Shown here piece after piece: positions 1 to 5,280 of a stretch of DNA of 5,280 nucleotides; the first letter of the stretch is position 1, and each line of letters starts with the position of its first letter. Origin of the DNA: Chitinophagales bacterium (GTDB taxonomy: Bacteria; Bacteroidota; Bacteroidia; Chitinophagales; UBA10324); contig JAJAYG010000450.1 in the NCBI GenBank assembly GCA_026786335.1, positions 1-5,280 of the forward strand. The letters are read 5' to 3'. Position numbers and translations under genes: made by a program. Below the pieces are notes generated by a model, which was not told the origin of the DNA, did no database searches, and saw only the letters and a program-made list of their open reading frames with translations.

Positions 1-157
1 CCATTGCATTTTGAACTGCATTGCTGATGAGTAAAATAAAAACAAGATCTATAATTGAGAGTTGCGACAACTCTTTCTTGCCGAAAAGAATTATTGCGGC
101 AAGAAGAAAAAAATAAATAATGGCTGTGCATATTAAAACAAGCAGGTACTCATTCAT
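1..157 (-). CDS. DUF421 / YetF-like membrane protein, N-terminal part only (runs off the left edge)
   Basis: Read on the minus strand from an ATG at 157-155, an open frame of 52 codons continues past base 1, so only the N-terminus is visible. Residues 4-25 form a strongly hydrophobic helix. Then comes a Gly-Lys-Lys-Glu-Leu-Ser-Gln-Leu-Ser stretch (26-34), and a second hydrophobic segment starts with Asp37-Leu-Val and ends in Ile-Ser-Asn-Ala-Val-Gln-Asn-Ala (44-51). The order helix, 'GK(R/K)ELxQL', 'DLVxxLLIxNAVQNA' is the typical start of DUF421 (YetF/YcaP-type) inner-membrane proteins, which usually have about three helices and a cytoplasmic domain. Their biochemical role is not settled; some Bacillus members affect spore germination or envelope properties. 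It lies 23 nt downstream of the lipoprotein gene on the same strand, so co-transcription is likely. No Shine-Dalgarno is visible. The family call is from memory of the motif; the C-terminal domain is outside the window. Confidence 0.8.
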   Translation of the reverse strand, partial: MNEYLLVLICTAIIYFFLLAAIILFGKKELSQLSIIDLVFILLISNAVQNAM

Positions 158-180
158 AATAATTTTTTTAGTGAACTGAA

Positions 181-624
181 TTAATGACGGATTACACCTA
201 AGCTATCCAACTCTTCAGGTGTAACACTGGGCGGCATAATGCCATGCGAAATTTTGTACGCAATAAAATCGCCGGTGCGTTTTGCATCGGCTTCATTTTT
301 AAAACCGCTGTTGCCGCTTACTGCCGGTATATTCGGCTGATGGATGGAGAGTTTTCCATCTGTGTATATATCATAACCAAAACCTGCATTAGTCTCAATT
401 GTTTTAACTGAAATATTTGCTGCAACTGCAGAAGTTGAATCATTTGAAGAAGCAAGAGCCGCTGAAACTACTTTTTCTTCATTTGAAATATTGATGCTGT
501 CTTTGCTGTTTTCTTCTTGTGTGGTTTCTGTTGAAGAAGAAGAATTACAAGATGCAAAAAGCTGCATGATTAAAATTGACCCTATAAAAACTAGCTTCAT
601 AAAAATCTGTTTTGTATTGTGCAT
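181..624 (-). CDS. DUF4907-type lipoprotein
   Basis: This 147-aa protein has a lipoprotein signal: a hydrophobic stretch at residues 11-24 ends in Leu-Phe-Ala-Ser-Cys, making Cys26 the likely lipidated residue after signal peptidase II cleavage. Residues 27-70 are a low-complexity Ser/Thr/Glu/Asn linker. No clear Lys-(Asp/Glu) export signal sits directly after the Cys, so a periplasm-facing anchor is the simpler guess. Residues 73-145 look like one compact domain: Gly-Phe-Gly-Tyr-Asp-Ile-Tyr (81-87), Asp-Gly-Lys-Leu (89-92), His-Gln-Pro-Asn-Ile-Pro-Ala (95-101), a Gly-Phe-Lys segment (107-109), then Met-Pro-Pro-Ser-Val-Thr-Pro-Glu-Glu-Leu (130-139). This matches the Bacteroidota family DUF4907, whose function is unknown. 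The first ATG is at 624-622. Met9 (600-598) is an equally good start and gives a more standard signal peptide, MKLVFIGS. The gene is probably first in a unit with the DUF421-like gene, and is divergent from the large secreted-protein gene. Confidence 0.85.
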   Translation of the reverse strand: MHNTKQIFMKLVFIGSILIMQLFASCNSSSSTETTQEENSKDSINISNEEKVVSAALASSNDSTSAVAANISVKTIETNAGFGYDIYTDGKLSIHQPNIPAVSGNSGFKNEADAKRTGDFIAYKISHGIMPPSVTPEELDSLGVIRH

Positions 625-661
625 GTGTTTAAGATTTAATTCTGTTATTGAAATGAATATT

Positions 662-669
662 CAAAAATA
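662..669 (-). promoter_or_regulatory. Candidate Bacteroidota -7 element for the lipoprotein gene
   Basis: On the minus strand these bases read TATTTTTG, a full match to the Bacteroidota sigma -7 consensus TAnnTTTG. It lies 37 nt before the first ATG (624), which would give a leader of roughly 30 nt to Met1 or 55 nt to Met9. No TTG/TTTG is found at the usual -33 distance, so the support is one half of a promoter only. Such an 8-mer with six fixed positions occurs by chance fairly often in AT-rich DNA; position and orientation raise it above background. Confidence 0.4.
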
Positions 670-742
670 CTCAGAGTTAATTAGATCGTCAGCGTTTTTT
701 TTTATCTTCATCTAAGTAATCAGGTTCCCAATTTTTCCTTTC

Positions 743-750
743 TATTTTTA
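743..750 (+). promoter_or_regulatory. Weak candidate -7 element for the large secreted-protein gene
   Basis: TATTTTTA matches TAnnTTTG at all fixed positions except the last G, and lies 19 nt before the ATG at 770. A start site about 7 nt downstream would leave a leader of only about 12 nt. No -33 TTG is seen at normal spacing. This is the best plus-strand candidate in the 145-nt divergent spacer (625-769). That spacer otherwise shows only a run of nine T residues (695-703) and no Shine-Dalgarno before 770. Confidence 0.2.
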
Positions 751-769
751 CAATCGAACTAAACTACCT

Positions 770-3700
770 ATGAAAAAGAATCTCCTCTTCGCGTTTTGCA
801 TTGCATTATTTTTTTTAAATATTGAATTTATTTCAGCCCAGAAAAAAACAAAAACTTCAACAGCAGTTTCAGCTAACCAATACGATCCCATTTTATTTAA
901 TGGAATGAAGTGGCGGAGCATTGGACCCTGGCGCGGCGGAAGATCACTTGCTGTGTGCGGTGTAATGCAAGATAATCAGACTTATTATTTCGGTGCCGTA
1001 GGTGGCGGCATTTGGAAAACTGTTGACGGCGGAAGAAGTTGGAAATCAATTTCCGATTCTTCCTTTCACTCTTCATCAGTAGGTGCAATTGCAGTTGCTC
1101 CGAGTGATCCCAATATAATTTATGCAGGAATGGGTGAGGCAGAAATGCGCGGCAACATTTCTTTTGGCGATGGAATTTATAAATCTCTTGATGCAGGTAA
1201 AGCATGGAAACACATTGGCCTGGAAAAATCTTACGCCATTCAAAATATTCTGGTGCATCCTAAAAATCCTGATCTGGTTTATGCATCGTGCATGGGGAAG
1301 GTTTTTGGTGCTAACAAAGAGCGAGGTTTATATCGCAGTAAAGATGGCGGCAAAACATGGGAACAAATTCTTTCCAAAAATGACAGCACCGGTTGTTACG
1401 ATGTAAAGTTTGATCCATCGAATCCACTGATAATGTATGCAACATTATGGCAAGCACACCGCACTCCATATTCATTGAGCAGCGGCGGTAAAGGTTGTGG
1501 CTTGTATAAATCTGTTGACGGTGGTGATAGCTGGAAAAATATTTCGCAGAATGCAGGAATGCCTGTTGGCTTGCTTGGAAAAATTACCACAACTATATCA
1601 CCTGTAAATCACAACAGAGTTTGGGCAATGGTAGAGAATGCAGCAGCAGGTGGTTTGTTTAGAAGTGAAGATGGCGGTGAACACTGGAATCAAATTAATA
1701 CCGATAAAAATTTGCGCCAGCGCCCGTGGTACTTCTCTCAAATTTATGCCGACCCGCAAGATGTGGATGGCATTATTGTTTTGAATGTGAGTGCTTGGAT
1801 TTCGAAAGACGGAGGAAAAACTTTTGACCGCATCAATAACCACCATGGCGATAATCATGATTTGTGGTGGAACCCTAACAACAATAAAAACTGGATAATG
1901 GGTGATGATGGTGGTGGTGAAATAACTTTTGATGGCGGCAATTCTTTTTCCGATCTTGATTTTCCTACCGCTCAGTTTTATCACGTATCGGTTGACAATG
2001 ATTTTCCTTACAATGTCTATGGTGCGCAGCAGGATAATTCTTCGATCAAAATAAAAAGCAGAACCGATGGCTACAGTATTGGCGCAAATGATTGGTATCC
2101 CGTTGCAGGTGGCGAAGCCGGTTACATTGTTTCAGATCCAAATGATCCTGATATTACTTATGGCGGCGAATACGACGGACAGTTGAGTAGCTACAACAAA
2201 AAGCTAAATCAGTATCAGGCGATTTCTGTTTTTCCCGAAGCATGGATTGGCAGTGCTGCTAATGCAAAACAGTATCGTTTCAACTGGACTTATCCGATTG
2301 TTTTTTCGCCCTTCAACGCTAAATGTTTTTATGTAACATCAAATATTGTTCACCACAGCTGCGATGGCGGAAATTCATGGGAAAATATTTCAACCGATCT
2401 CACAAGCAATGATCCCAAGACCACGATGCTCAGTGGCGGACCGATTACAAAGGACAACACCGGCGCAGAAGTTTATGCTTCCATTTTTTCTTTTGCCGAA
2501 TCTTATTTTCAGCAGGGAGTTTTGTGGGCAGGAAGTGATGATGGATTAATTCATGTTTCAAAAGATGATGGAAAAAATTGGGAAAATGTTTCCGTTCCAA
2601 AATCACAATTGAGTGACTTTGCTTTAATAACCCAAATTGATCCTTCGCATTTTGATGCCGGCACTGTTTATATTTCTGCAACGCGTTACAAGAGTGATGA
2701 TACCAAACCCTATTTATTCAAGTCAAATGATTTTGGTAAATCATGGAAGACGATTGTAAACGGAATTCCCGATGGTGCTTATTGCAGAGTAATTCGTGAA
2801 GACCCTAATCAACAAGGTTTGTTATATGCAGGAACCGAAATTGGTGTTTATGTTTCATTCAATGATGGTGAACACTGGCAGCCGCTGCAAATTAATTTGC
2901 CAATTTCACCGGTGCATGATCTTCAAATTCAAAAGCGCGAAAAGGATTTGGTGATTGCAACACATGGAAGATCATTTTGGATTCTCGATGACCTCACTCC
3001 ACTTTATCAACTAAGAGTTACTGATGAAGAAGCTAAAATGAGTGACGTAAGATATGTTCCCGGGGCAAGCAATGGCAAATATTCCTCTTATTTGCTCACA
3101 CCGCGAGATGCATATCGCATGCAGGGCGGAAGTTATTACAGCGATAATATGCAAGAGGGAGAGAATGCACCCGGTGGTGTAATCTTTAATTACTATCTCA
3201 GGAACAAACCATCATCCTCCGCTAGTGCTTCGGCTGATAAAAAGAAAGAATTGAAGATGATTTTTTTTACAGAGAAGGGCGATACCGTAGTCACTTACTC
3301 CAGCACTAAAGACAAAAAAGGAGAGCCGATAAAAATTTCAAAAGATTTTTATGAAGATAAAAAAATCAAACGCAACGGAATTCTCCCTGTAGATTCAGGG
3401 ATGAATCGCTTTGTGTGGGATATGCGTTACCCGGATGCAACACAAGTGAACGGTACCAATGTAATGTGGGCAGGAAGTGTTATTGGTCCGCTTGCGATAC
3501 CCGGAAATTATACTGCGAAAATGTTTTTAGGTGATTCAATCATTGCAGAACAACCGTTTAAAATTTTGAAAGATCCGCGATTGAAAACAACCGATGCAGA
3601 TTTTGCCGGTCAGTTTGAATTGCTGATGAAGATCAACAAGAAACTTTCTGCAACGCATGAAGCCATCAACAACAGCAACAAAGCGGTGGAACAAATCAAT

Positions 3701-4057
3701 GCTTACCTCGCAAATGTGAGTGATACTGCACTGCAATCGGAGTTGAAAAAATTTGCAACACCCATCATTGATTCACTCAATGCCATTGCAGGGCAACTCT
3801 ACCAACCAAAAGCAAAAGCACCGCAAGATGTTCTTGCAAACCCCATTATGCTAAATGATAAACTGGCAGGTGTGGGAAGTGCAGTTAGTTCGGCAGATTC
3901 AAAACCTACCATGCAATCGTATACAGCTTACAACTCGATTGCCGCGCGCATTGATGTTCAGTTAGCGAAGTTGAAAAAGATGATGGATGAAAAAATTCCG
4001 GAGTTTAATAAGATGGTGGAAGAGAAGAAAGTACCGGCGGTGAATTTGAAAAGGTGA
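770..4057 (+). CDS. Large secreted BNR/Asp-box beta-propeller protein (VPS10/sortilin-like family)
   Basis: The 1095-aa product starts with a Sec signal peptide: Lys2-Lys3, a hydrophobic core 5-16, and a likely cut after Ile-Ser-Ala23. The mature start, Met46-Lys-Trp-Arg-Ser-Ile-Gly-Pro-Trp-Arg-Gly-Gly-Arg, is typical of the Bacteroidota proteins annotated as 'glycosyl hydrolase' or VPS10 domain proteins. I count eleven Asp-box (S/T-x-D/N-x-G-x-x-W/F) motifs, starting at residues 84, 139, 190, 248, 299, 345, 386, 530, 597, 652 and 696, at a spacing of about 40-60 residues except for one gap (393-530). These imply one or two beta-propellers covering about 45-745. After a Ser-rich, Lys-rich linker (815-826) comes a probable beta-sandwich (about 870-935: Phe-Val-Trp-Asp-Met-Arg-Tyr 881-887; Pro-Gly-Asn-Tyr 911-914; Lys-Asp-Pro-Arg 934-937). 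The end (945-1095) is helical and charged. There is no type IX secretion tail, so a periplasmic or Sec-exported fate is likely. Enzymatic activity is not shown; 'glycosidase' labels rest on the repeats alone. No partner gene follows on its strand within 300 nt. Confidence 0.92.
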   Translation: MKKNLLFAFCIALFFLNIEFISAQKKTKTSTAVSANQYDPILFNGMKWRSIGPWRGGRSLAVCGVMQDNQTYYFGAVGGGIWKTVDGGRSWKSISDSSFHSSSVGAIAVAPSDPNIIYAGMGEAEMRGNISFGDGIYKSLDAGKAWKHIGLEKSYAIQNILVHPKNPDLVYASCMGKVFGANKERGLYRSKDGGKTWEQILSKNDSTGCYDVKFDPSNPLIMYATLWQAHRTPYSLSSGGKGCGLYKSVDGGDSWKNISQNAGMPVGLLGKITTTISPVNHNRVWAMVENAAAGGLFRSEDGGEHWNQINTDKNLRQRPWYFSQIYADPQDVDGIIVLNVSAWISKDGGKTFDRINNHHGDNHDLWWNPNNNKNWIMGDDGGGEITFDGGNSFSDLDFPTAQFYHVSVDNDFPYNVYGAQQDNSSIKIKSRTDGYSIGANDWYPVAGGEAGYIVSDPNDPDITYGGEYDGQLSSYNKKLNQYQAISVFPEAWIGSAANAKQYRFNWTYPIVFSPFNAKCFYVTSNIVHHSCDGGNSWENISTDLTSNDPKTTMLSGGPITKDNTGAEVYASIFSFAESYFQQGVLWAGSDDGLIHVSKDDGKNWENVSVPKSQLSDFALITQIDPSHFDAGTVYISATRYKSDDTKPYLFKSNDFGKSWKTIVNGIPDGAYCRVIREDPNQQGLLYAGTEIGVYVSFNDGEHWQPLQINLPISPVHDLQIQKREKDLVIATHGRSFWILDDLTPLYQLRVTDEEAKMSDVRYVPGASNGKYSSYLLTPRDAYRMQGGSYYSDNMQEGENAPGGVIFNYYLRNKPSSSASASADKKKELKMIFFTEKGDTVVTYSSTKDKKGEPIKISKDFYEDKKIKRNGILPVDSGMNRFVWDMRYPDATQVNGTNVMWAGSVIGPLAIPGNYTAKMFLGDSIIAEQPFKILKDPRLKTTDADFAGQFELLMKINKKLSATHEAINNSNKAVEQINAYLANVSDTALQSELKKFATPIIDSLNAIAGQLYQPKAKAPQDVLANPIMLNDKLAGVGSAVSSADSKPTMQSYTAYNSIAARIDVQLAKLKKMMDEKIPEFNKMVEEKKVPAVNLKR

Positions 4058-4296
4058 TTGCTCTATTTATTGAACTTTGACTCACTTATAAAGAAGAGAA
4101 CAATGGCAAAAAATAAAACCGTCAATGTAAAAGGAACTCATTTTATGTAACAGAAGTTGAACAAATGAACAGCAGACATTTTGGTCAAGATTCCTTTCAC
4201 AAAACACTTGGATTGAATTGTTTAATTATAAAAAGGGCATTGACTTTTACAGAAAATAATATGCTCCAAAAATTTTTTATCTCACCGGCAGAAATA

Positions 4297-4317
4297 AGGA
4301 CAACAATTGTTCTTCCT
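4297..4317. promoter_or_regulatory. Imperfect dyad next to the DUF1761 promoter candidate
   Basis: The perfect 10-bp palindrome AACAATTGTT (4302-4311) is flanked by AGGA (4297-4300) and TCCT (4314-4317), which are also complementary, with an unpaired C on one side and CT on the other. It has no loop, so it resembles a dimeric-regulator site more than a terminator. It ends 3 nt before the -7-like octamer at 4321 and covers the place where a -33 element would sit. Its role as an operator is inferred from position and symmetry only. Confidence 0.25.
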
Positions 4318-4320
4318 GAG

Positions 4321-4328
4321 TACATTTG
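4321..4328 (+). promoter_or_regulatory. Candidate Bacteroidota -7 element for the DUF1761 gene
   Basis: TACATTTG is a full match to TAnnTTTG. Transcription would begin near 4335, leaving a leader of about 24 nt that is A-rich (CCCTAAAACAAATAAAAA before the ATG), as is common for translation initiation in Bacteroidota without a Shine-Dalgarno. No TTG occurs at the normal -33 distance; the nearest, at 4307-4309, is too close. Confidence 0.4.
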
Positions 4329-4358
4329 AAAAACACTAACCCCTAAAACAAATAAAAA

Positions 4359-4808
4359 ATGGAACCACACATGAATTATTTTGCCATTGGTATTTCATCA
4401 TTAATACCATTGATTACCGGCTTTATTTATTACCATCCAAAAACGATGGGTAGTGCATGGATGAAGGCAAATGGCTTCACAAAAGAAAGCATAAGCAAGG
4501 GTTCAAAACCCATTATGTTTCTGGTAACTTTAGTTACATCATTCCTGCTATCAATGTTTTTTTGGGCATGGGTAACTGGAGCTGGCGGCGTAGAAACATC
4601 GCAAGTGGTTGCAATTGACGGGCACAGTTATGTTACGTTTCAACATGGAATTGTTCATGGTATTATTTTTACGTTGCTTGTATTGTTACCTATATTCGTA
4701 AGCATGAAAATTTTTGAAATGCGCAGTTGGTCATGGGCATTTGTGAATATTGGCTACTGGAGTATCACCAGCATTCTCATGTGCGGCTTATTAAGTGGCT
4801 GGCGCTAG
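4359..4808 (+). CDS. DUF1761-type four-helix membrane protein
   Basis: This is a 149-aa integral membrane protein with four predicted helices: about residues 6-25, 51-73, 98-118 and 124-146. After helix 1 comes Tyr24-Tyr-His-Pro-Lys-Thr-Met-Gly-Ser-Ala-Trp-Met-Lys-Ala-Asn-Gly (to 39), which fits the DUF1761 hallmark 'WYxPxxFGxxWM' in a slightly altered form. A His-Gly-Ile-Val-His-Gly motif (96-101) leads into helix 3, and Trp-rich Ser-Trp-Ser-Trp (123-126) starts helix 4. Length and topology agree with the family, whose function is unknown. Met1 at 4359 follows an A-rich leader; Met5 (4371), just before Asn-Tyr-Phe, is a plausible alternative that many relatives would favour. It appears to be a single-gene unit with its own promoter candidate. 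No helical terminator is visible after the TAG at 4806-4808. Confidence 0.82.
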   Translation: MEPHMNYFAIGISSLIPLITGFIYYHPKTMGSAWMKANGFTKESISKGSKPIMFLVTLVTSFLLSMFFWAWVTGAGGVETSQVVAIDGHSYVTFQHGIVHGIIFTLLVLLPIFVSMKIFEMRSWSWAFVNIGYWSITSILMCGLLSGWR

Positions 4809-4972
4809 TTTTAAAATCTTATTTTCTCGTTTGTAAGAATTATTAGAATTATAATCGGAAATATCAATATGTTAATGTTGATTCCTACATCGACTGATAC
4901 AATAATAGTTGTAACCGTTAAACCAAAACCATGGGATTTTGCTTTGAAGTTTGTCAGTATCGCAAACAATAA

Positions 4973-5101
4973 ATTCTGTCAATTTCGGCCTGCAATCTTA
5001 TTCAGTTAAAGAAACTAAAAAAGATAATAGTTAAAATAATTTCTGAGATCAATAAGTTAATAGAAGAGAAGAAAGTGCCGGTAATGAATTTGAGAAAGTA
5101 A
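4973..5101 (+). pseudogene. 3'-end relic of a second Asp-box/VPS10-like gene
   Basis: One frame encodes 42 residues and a TAA (5099-5101) that align without gaps to residues 1054-1095 and the stop of the intact protein at 770-4057. I count 21 identities in 42, including Gln-Leu-x-Lys-Leu-Lys-Lys and Glu-Glu-Lys-Lys-Val-Pro, and most remaining changes are conservative (Met/Ile, Met/Leu, Val/Ile, Arg/Lys). At DNA level GAAGAGAAGAAAGT is identical at 4019-4032 and 5063-5076, then one A/G change and CCGG. There is no start codon for it, and an in-frame TAA lies just upstream (4970-4972), so the propeller part is missing here. It is best read as the tail of a decayed tandem paralogue or of an old partial duplication. 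At about 50% identity it is not a recent copy. Expression as a protein is unlikely. Confidence 0.72.
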
Positions 5102-5201
5102 GTTGGAATTTACATTCATTCATAAATTGATCCTTTAAGACTTAGCATTGACAAATAGAAAAGTGTTGGAATTACGTTAACCATTAAATAATCAAATGCT
5201 T

Positions 5202-5209
5202 TATCTTCG
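5202..5209 (+). promoter_or_regulatory. Candidate -7 element just before the right-edge gene
   Basis: TATCTTCG differs from TAnnTTTG at one position (C for T) and is followed by CACGCAATG, with the ATG at 5216. This 'TATCTTTGCA...ATG' arrangement is common before Bacteroidota genes and would give a very short or leaderless message. No TTG occurs at -33 spacing. Confidence 0.4.
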
Positions 5210-5215
5210 CACGCA

Positions 5216-5280
5216 ATGAAATTTCTGGCAACCATACTTTCACTTTATATTTTAGCGCTTGCAGTTCAACCTGCATTGGC
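5216..5280 (+). CDS. N-terminus of an exported or membrane protein (runs off the right edge)
   Basis: An ATG at 5216 opens 21 codons that continue past the window. The visible residues are Met-Lys-Phe followed by a hydrophobic run of about 15 residues (Leu4 to Val17) and Gln-Pro-Ala-Leu-Ala-like coding at the edge, which reads as a Sec signal peptide or first membrane helix. The pattern 'ILSLYILALAVxP' recalls the short Bacteroidota proteins labelled DUF6660, but the Cys usually seen after the Pro in those is absent here, so I do not assign a family. The start is supported by a promoter-like TATCTTCG 7 nt upstream and by the signal-like N-terminus; no Shine-Dalgarno is visible. Confidence 0.6.
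   Translation, partial: MKFLATILSLYILALAVQPAL

Larger units (their letters stand above)
4103..4329 (+). pseudogene. Possible frameshifted small gene, family not recognised
   Basis: An ATG at 4103, preceded by the purine-rich AAGAAGAG (4091-4098), opens MAKNKTVNVKGTHFM and stops at 4148-4150. If one T were missing from the T4 run at 4141-4144, Gly-Thr-His-Phe would continue into the next frame as Tyr-Val-Thr-Glu-Val-Glu-Gln-Met. That frame stays open to a TGA at 4327-4329, giving 75 residues in all. The second frame also has its own ATG at 4165 (54 aa). The pattern 'HFYVTEVEQM ... FHKTLGL' faintly recalls the start of VOC/glyoxalase-fold proteins, but 75 aa would be too short for one, and this is a resemblance of pattern only. 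It may equally be non-coding spacer: short open frames of this size arise by chance in AT-rich DNA. Confidence 0.2.
4058..4358. other. 301-nt spacer with no secure gene
   Basis: It lies between the Asp-box gene and the DUF1761 gene. I see no rho-independent terminator directly after 4057. It holds a possible frameshifted small gene (4103-4329), an imperfect dyad (4297-4317) and a -7-like octamer (4321-4328), listed separately. The minus strand has a 42-codon open frame starting near 4325 with no recognisable content, which I do not call. Confidence 0.6.
4809..5215. other. 407-nt region without an intact gene
   Basis: The stretch is AT-rich and carries stops in all frames apart from short openings. 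Its one interpretable element is the 3'-end gene relic at 4973-5101. Bases 4809-4972 show nothing I can assign; matches to the upstream part of the Asp-box gene fade out before the in-frame TAA at 4970. Between 5102 and 5201 there is a weak 6-bp inverted repeat, AATTTA/TAAATT (5107-5112 and 5123-5128, 10-nt loop), too AT-rich to call a terminator. Confidence 0.6.

Noticed and set aside
694..703. T-rich run as a terminator in the divergent spacer
   Set aside because: No stem precedes it on either strand, and both flanking genes start here rather than end.
491..715. Plus-strand 74-codon open frame over the start of the lipoprotein gene
   Set aside because: It is the complement of the lipoprotein signal and Ser/Glu linker region; it shows no family pattern, and the minus-strand reading has a clear lipobox and domain.
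1122..1406. 94-codon open frame in an alternative frame inside the large gene
   Set aside because: It is a shadow of the Asp-box coding sequence, whose own frame has eleven matching motifs.
1598..1984. 128-codon minus-strand open frame inside the large gene
   Set aside because: It is antisense to well-supported coding sequence and has no start signal or family pattern.
4869..5009. 46-codon plus-strand open frame beginning MLMLIPTSTD
   Set aside because: It has no leader signal or recognisable motif and overlaps the gene relic in a different frame; a chance opening is more likely.
5107..5128. Inverted repeat AATTTA/TAAATT as a terminator
   Set aside because: Only six A-T pairs, no GC core and no T run after it, so it would not form a stable terminator hairpin.

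Overview
The window looks like chromosomal DNA of a Bacteroidota bacterium, most likely from the Chitinophagales/Sphingobacteriales side of the phylum; this placement is inferred, not proven. The reasons are AT-rich spacers, genes without a clear Shine-Dalgarno, several matches to the Bacteroidota -7 promoter motif TAnnTTTG, and protein families common in that phylum (DUF4907 lipoprotein, large secreted BNR/Asp-box 'VPS10-like' protein, DUF1761).

Layout: on the minus strand at the left edge there is a two-gene unit, read right to left: a 147-aa DUF4907-type lipoprotein (624 to 181) followed after 23 nt by the first 52 codons of a DUF421/YetF-like membrane protein (157 to 1, running off the edge). 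Divergent from it, on the plus strand, is the dominant gene of the window (770-4057), a 1095-aa secreted multi-Asp-box beta-propeller protein. A 301-nt spacer (4058-4358) follows; it holds a possible frameshifted small gene and a dyad beside a promoter-like motif. Next is a 149-aa four-helix membrane protein of the DUF1761 type (4359-4808). The 407-nt stretch 4809-5215 has no intact gene, but it contains a remnant (4973-5101) whose reading frame matches the last 42 residues and stop of the big secreted protein at 21 of 42 positions. The window ends with the first 21 codons of a signal-peptide-bearing protein (from 5216), preceded by a promoter-like motif so close that its message could have almost no leader.

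Functional links: the lipoprotein and the DUF421 protein are probably co-transcribed envelope genes. The Asp-box protein and the DUF1761 protein look like independent single-gene units. I see no RNA gene, CRISPR array, insertion sequence, phage gene or defence system. The most interesting item is the 3'-end relic of a second Asp-box gene about 1 kb downstream of the intact one, which suggests a former tandem paralogue or partial duplication. I found no convincing novel system.
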